This document shows, in pieces, positions 14,801-20,579 of a DNA stretch of 35,680 nucleotides. Positions within the stretch are counted from its first letter, which is position 1. Each line of letters begins with the position of its first letter. The position numbers and the translations under genes were made by a program. Below the pieces are notes generated by a model. The model saw only the letters and a list, made by a program, of their open reading frames with translations, had not been told where the DNA came from and searched no databases. This DNA is from a virus, in IMG/VR virus record IMGVR_UViG_3300046684_000163, positions 1 to 35,680 of that record, one strand, 5' to 3'.

Positions 14801-15466
14801 ATGTCTGAACTAATAGAGATTGTTGCCCTGCGACTGAAACAGTGTCGCCAGGCGTCGGGCTGGACCCTTGAAGAGACGGCCCGCCGGCTGTCCGCTTTAT
14901 CGGGCACACCCATGACTTTCTCCCGATTTTCCAACTGGGAACTGGGGCTGCGCATGCCGCCGCCGGATCAAATCGTCTTGCTCGCCAAGCTGTTTGGCAA
15001 GACCCCGGCCTGGCTCCAGGGCTACACCGATAACGACAGTTTGAGCGCGGCCTCGGCCAACTACGTGACCGCCAATCCGCCGAACATCCAGACTAAAAGC
15101 GGGCTGCTCGCCCTGCCACAGGCCACGGACAACACCGCATTCAGTCATGACTACATCGAAAGCCGAGGGATGAATCGGAACAAACTGCTGTGCATCAAAC
15201 AGATAGACGCGAGCATGGCGCCGACCATTGCCGAGGGTGACGAACTGCTGCTCGATGGCGACCAAACCACCGTGCGCGGCGCCGACCTGTTTGGCATTGT
15301 CGTCGCCCAAACCATCTGGGTGCGCTGGATATGCCCGGAACTCGACGGCACCTTTACCCTCAAGGCCGGAGACGCCCAGCAGTACCCCGATAGCAAATTG
15401 TCCCGCGAAGCTCTGGACGAACTGGATATCGTCGGGCGAGTCGTGCGTATTTCGCACGATAGGTAA
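14801..15466 (+). CDS. CI-like repressor with defective protease site
   Basis: A 221-aa prophage repressor. Residues about 10-75 form an XRE-type HTH (LKQCRQASGWTLEETARRLS ... FSNWELGLRMPPPDQIVLLA). The C-terminus is a LexA/CI-type domain (Peptidase S24) with the nucleophile Ser138 in IDASMAPT. At the +37 position, where LexA has its catalytic Lys, the sequence TIWVRWI has Arg175. No Ala-Gly or Cys-Gly cleavage dyad is visible in the linker. RecA-driven self-cleavage is therefore doubtful. ATG 14801 is chosen over an upstream TTG because GAGAG lies 7 bases before it. Confidence 0.88.
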   Translation: MSELIEIVALRLKQCRQASGWTLEETARRLSALSGTPMTFSRFSNWELGLRMPPPDQIVLLAKLFGKTPAWLQGYTDNDSLSAASANYVTANPPNIQTKSGLLALPQATDNTAFSHDYIESRGMNRNKLLCIKQIDASMAPTIAEGDELLLDGDQTTVRGADLFGIVVAQTIWVRWICPELDGTFTLKAGDAQQYPDSKLSREALDELDIVGRVVRISHDR

Positions 15467-15482
15467 TAAAAAAGTTAAACCC

Positions 15483-15506
15483 AGCCCTTAGTCCAAGGGC
15501 TTTTTT
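15483..15506 (+). terminator. Terminator after the repressor gene
   Basis: GCCCTT / AAGGGC stem with a 5-base loop and six T on the plus strand, 16 bases after the repressor stop. It separates the repressor transcript from the next plus-strand gene. Confidence 0.8.
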
Positions 15507-15517
15507 ATTGCTCGAAT

Positions 15518-15534
15518 TTACACTTTACGTGTAA
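15518..15534. promoter_or_regulatory. Operator O3, perfect TTACAC-N5-GTGTAA
   Basis: Third copy of the repressor-type operator (centre TTTAC). It lies in the spacer of a promoter candidate (TTGCTC 15508-15513, 18 bp, TAACAT 15532-15537), so the gene at 15572 is probably controlled by the repressor or Cro. Confidence 0.75.
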
Positions 15535-15571
15535 CATGCCACGCAAATCAGGAAAGACAGGTTATTACCCC

Positions 15572-15820
15572 ATGCAAGGCAGCGAAGTGATTTCCCAAAT
15601 TAAACAACCTCCGACCCAATCGGGCGGCGCACTGCTCATTCAACAGCGTCGCGTGGTCGCCGTAAAAGAAGTGTCGTCACTGGCAGGCACCATGCAAAAC
15701 GCCGCCCTGTATTGCATTGACCAGGGCCACGTCACCACCGAAGCCATGGAACAGATGGCCGATTTGCTTGGCCTGCTGCGCCGTCAACTGGACGCGCTGC
15801 AACTCGACCTCTCCAACTAA
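15572..15820 (+). CDS. Hypothetical protein under operator O3
   Basis: An 82-aa helical protein (if started at ATG 15572, MQGSEVISQIKQPPTQSGGA); the upstream ATG at 15536 would add 12 residues but sits inside the promoter/operator and lacks a ribosome-binding site. The C-terminal half (EAMEQMADLLGLLRRQLDAL) is amphipathic and may dimerise. Not recognised. It follows the repressor terminator and precedes the LuxR-type gene, so it belongs to the lysogeny or plasmid-maintenance side. Confidence 0.65.
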   Translation: MQGSEVISQIKQPPTQSGGALLIQQRRVVAVKEVSSLAGTMQNAALYCIDQGHVTTEAMEQMADLLGLLRRQLDALQLDLSN

Positions 15821-15853
15821 AGCCCCCTCCCCCCTCGCAAGGAAGCGTTTCCC

Positions 15854-16270
15854 ATGAATGCCTGTGTCCAGATCCACGGCGACGAAGTCATCGGTTATCC
15901 CGGCCAGAACCTGACGAACAACGAACTGTTTGTGCTGGTCAAAACCGCCGAAGGCTTCCCCACGCCGGTCATCGCCCAGGAACTGCACATCGACGATGCA
16001 GGCATGCGCATGGTGGAACGCAACATCCTCAGCAAGCTCGGCGCCAAGAACAAAGCGCACATGATTACGCGCGGCTTTACCCTGGGCGTCTTGGTCCCGC
16101 AGGCGCTGTGCCTGATGCTCTGCGTCATCGCCGCGCTGGAAGTCGACACCGACTTCAACCGTCCGCGCTCCCAGCGTCGTAGCCGCACCCTCACCGAGCA
16201 TTCGCGCACCGTGCGCACCTCGGTGGCCTCGGCCGGCGGCCCGCCTTCGCGCTACATGGCCCACGCCTAA
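15854..16270 (+). CDS. LuxR-type HTH protein
   Basis: A 138-aa protein with a GerE/LuxR-like helix-turn-helix at about residues 18-75 (LTNNELFVLVKTAEGFPTPV, IAQELHIDDAGMRMVERNIL, SKLGAKNKAHMI). The usual LT..E..VL...A.G....IA..L.I...TV..H....KLG pattern is clear, though TV..H is replaced by GMRMVE. There is no receiver or autoinducer domain. The C-terminus is Arg/Ser-rich. AAGGA lies before the ATG. It is the last plus-strand gene before par and may regulate maintenance genes; target unknown. Confidence 0.8.
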   Translation: MNACVQIHGDEVIGYPGQNLTNNELFVLVKTAEGFPTPVIAQELHIDDAGMRMVERNILSKLGAKNKAHMITRGFTLGVLVPQALCLMLCVIAALEVDTDFNRPRSQRRSRTLTEHSRTVRTSVASAGGPPSRYMAHA

Positions 16271-16376
16271 TTCTTTCGTTATTTCGTTAAATCTTTAATT
16301 CTTTATTTTATTGATCCTCTGCCCGGGGAGGCCTATACTCGCCCGAGCTTTAACGAATTAACGAATTAACGAACTG
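16271..16376. repeat. Repeat blocks B and C flanking the par promoter
   Basis: Block B (16275-16310) carries TTCGTTAT/TTCGTTAA-type octamers in forward orientation; block C (16350-16373) carries TTAACGAA in the opposite orientation, three times at 9-8 base spacing. The par promoter lies between them. This is the typical layout of an operator-centromere bound by a ribbon-helix-helix partition protein. Confidence 0.78.
16311..16339 (+). promoter_or_regulatory. Predicted parAB promoter
   Basis: TTGATC (16311-16316), 17-bp spacer, TATACT (16334-16339). It lies between the two octamer repeat blocks, so ParB binding would shut it down. Confidence 0.7.
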
Positions 16377-16389
16377 AATGGAGGTTCGC

Positions 16390-17031
16390 ATGGGCAAGCG
16401 CATCGGCGTCTTTTCTCAGAAGGGCGGTGTCGGCAAGACAACTATCTGTGAGGCGCTTGGGGTGACCTATACCCTCGGCGGTTGGGATGTATTGCTGGCC
16501 GACTTGGATATCGACCAATCATCTAGCTACGAATGGCTGCTTGACCGTCTACAAAATGCAAAGCTATCCCCGATCAATGTCCAGGCTTTCGGCACAGCAG
16601 CCAGCGCCCTCAAGGCGTCAGAGAAATACGACCTGACCATCTTCGACGGCCGCCCGCTCGCCTCGACCATGACCGCCGAGCTGGCCAAGGTCTGCGACCT
16701 GATTATTCTCCCGACTGGCATGGCTAAGACTGATATGCGCCCGACCGTACGCCTGGCTAACACACTAGTCGACAAGCACGGCGTAGACCCGGCGCGCATT
16801 GCCCTGGTACTGAACCACGTAGGCGACAGCGGCAAAGAGCTGGTCGAGTGCCGAAATTTTTTAATGCAAACCGACTACACCCTGCTGCCCTCACTCTATG
16901 AGCAGGACTGCTATCGCCGCGCCCAGGATTCCGGTAAGGCGATAGTAGAAACACAATTCGCCGGGCCGCGCGAACAAGCGGACAGCTTGGTATCCGCGAT
17001 TGACAGCCTGCTAACTAAGCTGTCTAAATAA
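16390..17031 (+). CDS. parA: ParA-type partition ATPase
   Basis: A 213-aa deviant Walker ATPase. Walker A QKGGVGKTT covers residues 10-18, including the signature lysine (KGGVGKT), Walker A' is LLADLDIDQSS, and Walker B is LTIFDGRPL. It lacks the N-terminal HTH of P1-type ParA, so it is the short (type Ib, ParF-like) form that works with a small ribbon-helix-helix partner. ATG 16390 is chosen over ATG 16378 because GGAGG lies 6 bases upstream of it. It ensures inheritance of the circular prophage. Confidence 0.93.
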   Translation: MGKRIGVFSQKGGVGKTTICEALGVTYTLGGWDVLLADLDIDQSSSYEWLLDRLQNAKLSPINVQAFGTAASALKASEKYDLTIFDGRPLASTMTAELAKVCDLIILPTGMAKTDMRPTVRLANTLVDKHGVDPARIALVLNHVGDSGKELVECRNFLMQTDYTLLPSLYEQDCYRRAQDSGKAIVETQFAGPREQADSLVSAIDSLLTKLSK

Positions 17032-17056
17032 TTAAAGAATTGAAGAATTAACGAAC
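17028..17056. repeat. TTCGTTAA-type repeat block D
   Basis: Octamers of the AGAATTAA/TTAACGAA kind between parA and parB, overlapping the parA stop and ending just before the parB ribosome-binding site. Confidence 0.65.
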
Positions 17057-17067
17057 TGGAGCATCCC

Positions 17068-17355
17068 ATGGTCGCCATCGTAAAAAAGCCATCCGCCGCC
17101 GGCAAAGGTGCCCCGCCTAAACGTGGCGAACTTTCGCCCGTACTGGGCAACGCCACCGAGAAGACCGACCCGCATAAGCGCGTGCCATTGAACTTCAAGC
17201 CCGAAAGCCGCTTCAAGGATGCACTCGACGACTTTGCACACCAGCACAAATTATCCTCCACGCGCGTCATGATTGCCGCCGTACTTGAGTACATGGAGCG
17301 TCACGGCAAAGACGTCACAGACCTTAAAGACCTGATCGAGCCGCGCACGAAGTAG
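17068..17355 (+). CDS. parB: ParB-like ribbon-helix-helix partition protein
   Basis: A 95-aa protein with a disordered basic N-terminus (VKKPSAAGKGAPPKRGELS) and a C-terminal strand-helix-helix: strand KRVPLNFKP, helix ESRFKDALDDFAHQHK, helix STRVMIAAVLEYMERHG. This matches ParG-like centromere-binding proteins, which stimulate ParA through the flexible N-terminus and repress the operon. GGAG lies 7 bases before the ATG. The octamer repeats around parA are its probable binding sites. The family match is by architecture only. Confidence 0.82.
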   Translation: MVAIVKKPSAAGKGAPPKRGELSPVLGNATEKTDPHKRVPLNFKPESRFKDALDDFAHQHKLSSTRVMIAAVLEYMERHGKDVTDLKDLIEPRTK

Positions 17356-17373
17356 CCGTCAGCACAAACATGC

Positions 17374-17399
17374 AGCCCCGCACCTGGCGGGGCTTTTTT
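17374..17399 (+). terminator. Terminator of the parAB operon
   Basis: AGCCCCGC / GCGGGGCT stem, 5-base loop ACCTG, six T. It starts 18 bases after the parB stop. Confidence 0.88.
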
Positions 17400-17405
17400 G
17401 TGGGC

Positions 17406-17437
17406 AAAAAAAACCGCCCTAACCGAAGTTAGAGCGG
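17406..17437 (-). terminator. Strong UUCG-loop terminator for the small minus-strand ORF
   Basis: Ten-base-pair stem (CCGCTCTAAC / GTTAGGGCGG on the minus strand) closed by a TTCG tetraloop and followed by eight T. It ends the transcript of the 31-codon ORF at 17455-17550, 18 bases after its stop. Confidence 0.85.
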
Positions 17438-17454
17438 CTTTCCCAGTCACGCGA

Positions 17455-17550
17455 TTACAAATCTTTCCAGCTATCGCGGATGAAGTCGCTGATGAAATCA
17501 ATCACCAGCCGGCTCACCAACCATTTCAGTGCATTCAGCATAGGCTTCAT
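17455..17550 (-). CDS. 31-aa amphipathic peptide, possible type I toxin
   Basis: A short ORF beginning MKPMLNALKWLVSRLVIDF and ending RDSWKDL, directly followed by the UUCG terminator. The middle (LKWLVSRLVIDFISDF) forms one hydrophobic or amphipathic helix with charged ends, the make-up of small membrane peptides such as type I toxins. A dedicated terminator argues that it is transcribed. Its ribosome-binding site is weak (GAGA about 10 bases before ATG). No antitoxin RNA could be confirmed. Location beside parAB would suit a plasmid-addiction module. Confidence 0.5.
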   Translation of the reverse strand: MKPMLNALKWLVSRLVIDFISDFIRDSWKDL

Positions 17551-17615
17551 ACTTTAGGTCTCTGAATCGACCTTACCCCCGGCGCTTTTCCGGAACACAT
17601 GACGCCTTCGGAACG

Positions 17616-17634
17616 TGTCAACGCTTCCAGTGAG
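17616..17634. repeat. 19-bp direct repeat, copy 1
   Basis: TGTCAACGCTTCCAGTGAG, repeated exactly 356 bases downstream at 17972. The copy contains TTGACA on the minus strand and could serve as a -35 element for the 31-codon ORF, though no good -10 follows. Confidence 0.8.
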
Positions 17635-17933
17635 GTTCAGTCGGGTTAAAGGGCCTCGGGTTTCATCCGCGCGGATTACTAGGCCCGCGCCCTTGGTCCA
17701 GAATTCGTTAAGCAACCCGACCCACATCACATTTCACATTAACTGGTCGCCATGCTACGCGAAAACCCGGGCTTTGAAAGGCAGTAATAGGATCACAGGC
17801 GTGAAATTTGTTGCACCGCTGCGCACTCGCAGTAGTGCGCATACTGCCGCGCGCATGTGCGGAAATTGTGGACACCTTGCGCGAAGCCCCGTAACCACTG
17901 GGCGCGCCACCCGCGCGCAATTGCGCAAATGCG
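17635..17933. other. Non-coding stretch between the 19-bp repeats
   Basis: No convincing gene. It is rich in TGCGCA/GCGCGC-type short palindromes (for example near 17819-17846 and 17910-17940). One long plus-strand frame through it lacks family features and is likely chance. It could hold a structured RNA or a site for a replication or recombination protein. Confidence 0.4.
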
Positions 17934-17962
17934 TTGCGCGTCAATAGTGGTCTATGTAAGAT
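17934..17962 (+). promoter_or_regulatory. Promoter for a short plus-strand RNA
   Basis: TTGCGC (17934-17939), 17-bp spacer, TAAGAT (17957-17962). Start near 17969, two bases before an ATG, so the transcript would be nearly leaderless. Confidence 0.5.
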
Positions 17963-17970
17963 ACTTAACT

Positions 17971-18042
17971 ATGTCAACGCTTCCAGTGAGACTGGTAGAA
18001 AGGCCACTAACCGGACTGCCAACGAAAAAGCCGCCCTACTAA
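17971..18042 (+). CDS. 23-codon ORF on a short transcript
   Basis: A short ORF starting MSTLPVR, whose first codons lie in the second 19-bp repeat and whose TAA stop lies in the loop of the following terminator. With the promoter at 17934 it makes a unit of about 85 bases. It may be a small peptide or simply a small RNA with an incidental frame; the first 19-bp repeat copy would start the same peptide with GTG. Confidence 0.35.
   Translation: MSTLPVRLVERPLTGLPTKKPPY
17972..17990. repeat. 19-bp direct repeat, copy 2
   Basis: Exact repeat of 17616-17634; flanking sequences differ, so the duplicated unit is only about 19 bp. Confidence 0.8.
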
Positions 18043-18054
18043 GGCGGCTTTTTT
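18025..18054 (+). terminator. Bidirectional terminator
   Basis: AAAAAGCCGCC and GGCGGCTTTTT arms with a 7-base loop. T-runs on both strands let it end the short plus-strand RNA and the minus-strand accessory operon that stops at 18082. Confidence 0.85.
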
Positions 18055-18072
18055 GTGCCTGTCGTTTGTGCC

Positions 18073-18085
18073 CGTTACCCGTCAC
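18073..18085 (+). repeat. Dispersed 13-mer CGTTACCCGTCAC, copy 6
   Basis: Exact copy overlapping the stop codon of the last gene of the minus-strand accessory operon. Confidence 0.85.
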
Positions 18086-18330
18086 AGCTCGACGCTAAAC
18101 GTCCGCAGCCCAATGCCATCGGCAAAGCGCCCGACCGCCGTCAGACTGGCCCAGGTGCGCACCTTCTCGCGCTTGGAGCGTACCGGCACCCAGCGCGCGC
18201 CGCTGCCACCCAGGCGGATCGACAGGCCCCAGGCCGGCCCGCCATCGACCTTGGCCACCAGGCATTCGCGCACCGCGTGCTGGCTGACCAGGGCGCGCAG
18301 CACGTCTTCCTGAATCGCCTCGCCGATCAT
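18082..18330 (-). CDS. Small plasmid-type protein, possibly partition-associated
   Basis: An 82-aa protein from ATG 18330 (MIGEAIQEDVLRALVSQHAV), starting within the stop of the upstream gene (ATGA). The C-terminal stretch KVRTWASLTAVGRFADGIGL followed by RTFSVEL resembles small proteins annotated as ParC-like partition-associated in Pseudomonas plasmids and integrative elements, but I cannot confirm this. The long upstream extension of the frame is a shadow of the preceding gene. Confidence 0.6.
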   Translation of the reverse strand: MIGEAIQEDVLRALVSQHAVRECLVAKVDGGPAWGLSIRLGGSGARWVPVRSKREKVRTWASLTAVGRFADGIGLRTFSVEL

Positions 18331-18584
18331 GGCTCGCCCCGGGGCCGGCTGAAGGTCAGGCCAAAATCCCCGACATAACCAACGTCGCCGCCGAGGCTCT
18401 GCCCATCGTCCAGGGTCACGCAGACCGTGTGCGAGCCACGCGCCGCCGGCAGCTTGTGCGGCGTACTCAGCTCGAACAGCCCGGGCATGGTTTCGTTGAG
18501 GATCGCCGGGAAGCACTCACGGTGTTCGCCACCGTCCGCGCCGATCAACAGCACGTCGACCAGGCCGCGATAGGGCAGGCTCAT
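18327..18584 (-). CDS. Hypothetical protein
   Basis: An 85-aa protein starting MSLPYRGLVDVLLIGADGGE, beta-rich with a repeating G-D-x-G character toward the end (GQSLGGDVGYVGDFGLTF). Not recognised. It overlaps both neighbours by four bases (ATGA at each end), forming a coupled three-gene set from 18856 to 18082. Confidence 0.6.
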   Translation of the reverse strand: MSLPYRGLVDVLLIGADGGEHRECFPAILNETMPGLFELSTPHKLPAARGSHTVCVTLDDGQSLGGDVGYVGDFGLTFSRPRGEP

Positions 18585-18856
18585 TGTTCGTAGCCGGCCA
18601 GATAACCTGGCTCGGCCTGGTCCATCAGCAGCCCGCGCAGGGTCCAGGCCAAACGACCTTCCTCATCGCGCAGGCGGTCGTCAAGCGTCTCGGCCGAGAC
18701 CGGGGCCACGTCGTCCAAGGTGTACGCCGCGACACCGGCCAGCGCGTTACCCAGGGCCAGCGCCTGGGCTTCGTCTTCGGCGGCAAAGATATCGTCGTCT
18801 CCGACCCAAAAGGCCATCAGCGGTTTGGTCAGGTCGCGCAGGGCAGGGGTGGACAT
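18581..18856 (-). CDS. Hypothetical acidic protein
   Basis: A 91-aa acidic protein (MAFWVGDDDIFAAEDEAQAL). Net charge is strongly negative; it could bind a basic partner or mimic DNA, but that is speculation. AAGGAAC lies about 7 bases before ATG 18856, a ribosome-binding pattern shared with the genes starting at 19257 and 19560. It is the first gene of the coupled trio. Confidence 0.6.
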   Translation of the reverse strand: MSTPALRDLTKPLMAFWVGDDDIFAAEDEAQALALGNALAGVAAYTLDDVAPVSAETLDDRLRDEEGRLAWTLRGLLMDQAEPGYLAGYEQ

Positions 18857-18956
18857 GGGCGGCGTTCCTTTTCGAGTGAGTGGCGGTCACTGCGTAAAAC
18901 CAGTGACGTGGGTTCTGGTCGCCCAGTCTAGGGGGTAGTGGTAAACAGCGCCACAG

Positions 18957-18988
18957 AAAAAGGCCCCCGCACCGGGCGTTGGTGGGGG
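18957..18988 (-). terminator. Intergenic terminator in the accessory operon
   Basis: Minus-strand hairpin CCCCCACC / GGTGCGGGGG (two bulged bases) followed by CCTTTTT. It lies in the 176-base gap between genes ending at 19033 and starting at 18856; nothing else was seen in that gap. Confidence 0.55.
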
Positions 18989-19032
18989 GGTCGATTGAAC
19001 ATAAACGCCGTTATTCGTAACGCCCGGATCAC

Positions 19033-19257
19033 CTACGCGGCGGCGGTTGCGCGGTCCGCCTGCCGGGCCGACCAGTCGCGGGTCGCTCGCCGCCAGCCGC
19101 TTTTCGGGTCGCTCAGCAGTTGCAGCCCGAACAGCATCGCGCCAGGGGTGTTCAGTTGCGCGGATCGCGTGTGCTGGAACGGGTGCTGGAAGTCGCATTC
19201 GATCCAGTCGCCAAGGCTCAGGCCGGGCACTTGCTCTTGCGGTCGTTCAGTCGACAT
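19033..19257 (-). CDS. Hypothetical protein
   Basis: A 74-aa protein starting MSTERPQEQVPGLSLGDWIE. A W-x-x-x-T-R-D-W motif occurs near the C-terminus. No family recognised. A longer minus-strand frame across the same bases (18887-19198) has arginine/proline-rich content typical of a shadow frame, and lacks the AAGGAAC ribosome-binding site that precedes this ATG. Confidence 0.6.
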   Translation of the reverse strand: MSTERPQEQVPGLSLGDWIECDFQHPFQHTRSAQLNTPGAMLFGLQLLSDPKSGWRRATRDWSARQADRATAAA

Positions 19258-19272
19258 AAAATTGGGTTCCTT

Positions 19273-19560
19273 TCAGTTGTCTTTCGCGTCCTGGGCGGCG
19301 CGGTAGTCGGCATAGACTTCGGCGCGCTCGTTGAGCGCATCGGCCAAATCACCCTCGGCGGAAAACGCCGGCAGATTCAGCAGCAATCCACGCACAAAGG
19401 CGTCGGCCAGATTCTGGCGTGTCTCGCGGGCCGCTTCCTTGTCCGGTCGCGCGGTGTCTGGATGCTGCGCCACGGTATCGGCGCGTGCCCATTCGGCCAG
19501 CGTCTCAACCAGATAGGCGGGCAGCTCCAGGGGGATCGAGTCGTGTTGAAAGTCGGTCAT
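19273..19560 (-). CDS. Hypothetical protein
   Basis: A 95-aa helical acidic protein from ATG 19560 (MTDFQHDSIPLELPAYLVET). GGAAC lies before this ATG; the frame extends six codons further upstream without a ribosome-binding site. The body (LAEWARADTVAQHPDTARPD ... NLADAFVRGLLLNL) suggests a helical bundle. Not recognised. Confidence 0.6.
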   Translation of the reverse strand: MTDFQHDSIPLELPAYLVETLAEWARADTVAQHPDTARPDKEAARETRQNLADAFVRGLLLNLPAFSAEGDLADALNERAEVYADYRAAQDAKDN

Positions 19561-19610
19561 GGCGGGGGTTCCTTTCATCTGTGCGAATTGTTTACAGGTC
19601 CGGTACCGGC

Positions 19611-19826
19611 TCAGTGCAGCACCCGGGGCGGATCAACGCCCAGCTGCTGCGCCATGGCCTCGGCACGGTCGCGCAAGGCTTCGATCAATTGCCGGGTGCT
19701 GGCTTCTTTCTCGGCCAGCGCGGGGTCGCCGTTCTCGCGAATCCGCGCCAAGCCGGTTTCGGCGTCGGCCAACTGGGCGCGGATACGCGCCAGGTGCTGC
19801 CGGGCCTCGGTCAGGGTATCGGTCAT
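19611..19826 (-). CDS. Coiled-coil protein
   Basis: A 71-aa protein that is almost entirely heptad-like (LTEARQHLARIRAQLADAET ... EKEASTRQLIEALRDRAEAM). It probably forms a dimeric coiled coil. GGAA precedes ATG 19826. A 12-bp palindrome (19847-19858) lies upstream of the start. Function unknown. Confidence 0.62.
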   Translation of the reverse strand: MTDTLTEARQHLARIRAQLADAETGLARIRENGDPALAEKEASTRQLIEALRDRAEAMAQQLGVDPPRVLH

Positions 19827-19846
19827 GCTGGGATTCCTTTCAGAGT

Positions 19847-19858
19847 GTTACGCGTAAC
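19847..19858. repeat. Palindrome GTTACGCGTAAC, symmetric variant of the 13-mer
   Basis: A perfect 12-bp palindrome between HicB and the 71-aa gene; the same palindrome recurs at 30480-30491. It is the fully symmetric form of the GTNAC-NN-GTNAC pattern seen in the dispersed 13-mers. Confidence 0.6.
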
Positions 19859-19864
19859 GGCTAA

Positions 19865-20287
19865 CTAAGCCGCTTCCAAGACCAGCGACAGGCGCCGCCC
19901 CAACAGGCCCAGCGCGCGCTCGACCTGTTCGATTTTCGAGGCGTGGACAAAGTCCACCAGGCGGTCCGAGGTCTGACGCGTGCAACCCATGCGCCGGGCC
20001 AGCTCGGCACGGCTCACGCCTTCGTCGAGCATGGCGTTCCACAACATGATCTTGGCCACGGTCAGCGCCGGCAGGTGCAGGACCAACGCCGGATCGCTCG
20101 GGGCCGAGGCCGCCGGGATCTTGCGGCGCTGCTCGACGTACAGCGACAGCGCCGATTCCAGGCCGTTCAGGGCCTCGGCAAAGGCTTCGCCCAGGGTGTC
20201 GCCGGACGCATTCATTTCCGGAATGTCCGGGCACGACAACCACACACCGGTCGGCTCGGGGTGCAGCTCTAGCGGGTATTGATACAT
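19865..20287 (-). CDS. hicB: HicB-type antitoxin
   Basis: A 140-aa antitoxin. Residues about 1-60 are the partial RNase H-like HicB domain (YPLELHPEPTGVWLSCPDIP, ASGDTLGEAFAEALNGLESA). The C-terminus (VSRAELARRMGCTRQTSDRL) is a helix-turn-helix that binds the operon operator. It neutralises HicA encoded just upstream. GAGG precedes ATG 20287. In a plasmid-form prophage the pair would favour retention by killing or arresting cured cells, or defend against other phages. Confidence 0.93.
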   Translation of the reverse strand: MYQYPLELHPEPTGVWLSCPDIPEMNASGDTLGEAFAEALNGLESALSLYVEQRRKIPAASAPSDPALVLHLPALTVAKIMLWNAMLDEGVSRAELARRMGCTRQTSDRLVDFVHASKIEQVERALGLLGRRLSLVLEAA

Positions 20288-20320
20288 GGCGCCTCACCTC
20301 TGAAGGGGTACAGCCAAGCC

Positions 20321-20503
20321 TCAATCCTTGAGGCCCAACTGCTTGATGATGGTCTTGCGCAACCCTTCGTGCATTTCCTTGCTGCCGTGGTCCGCAAAGA
20401 CGGTTGATTTGCCATTCAAGTACACCTTGAAGTGACTGCCCTTGGCGCTCTTGAACTCCACGCCTTGGGCCACCAACCACCGCCGAAACTCGCTGCACTT
20501 CAT
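20321..20503 (-). CDS. hicA: HicA-type mRNA interferase toxin
   Basis: A 60-aa toxin from ATG 20503 (MKCSEFRRWLVAQGVEFKSA). The HicA signature G-S-H-F-K-V with the catalytic His is present at residues about 23-28, and the last part FADHGSKEMHEGLRKTIIKQ is typical. It cleaves mRNA independently of or on ribosomes. The frame extends 14 codons upstream to 20545, but that region is promoter/operator DNA. It is transcribed before hicB. Confidence 0.93.
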   Translation of the reverse strand: MKCSEFRRWLVAQGVEFKSAKGSHFKVYLNGKSTVFADHGSKEMHEGLRKTIIKQLGLKD

Positions 20504-20533
20504 TGCTGTCGTCCTTGCCGTTTCGGTAGAGCC

Positions 20534-20574
20534 ATTATGCAGCACTTGTGCTGCATACGCAACACTTATGCTGC
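20534..20574 (-). promoter_or_regulatory. hicAB promoter with tandem operators
   Basis: Minus-strand TTGCGT (20557-20562), 17-bp spacer, CATAAT (20534-20539). A perfect inverted repeat ATGCAGCAC-TT-GTGCTGCAT (20537-20556) fills the spacer, and an imperfect second copy GCAACAC-TT-ATGCTGC (20559-20574) lies 20 bp away, two helical turns. These are the expected HicB sites for autorepression. Confidence 0.82.
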
Positions 20575-20579
20575 TCTAA

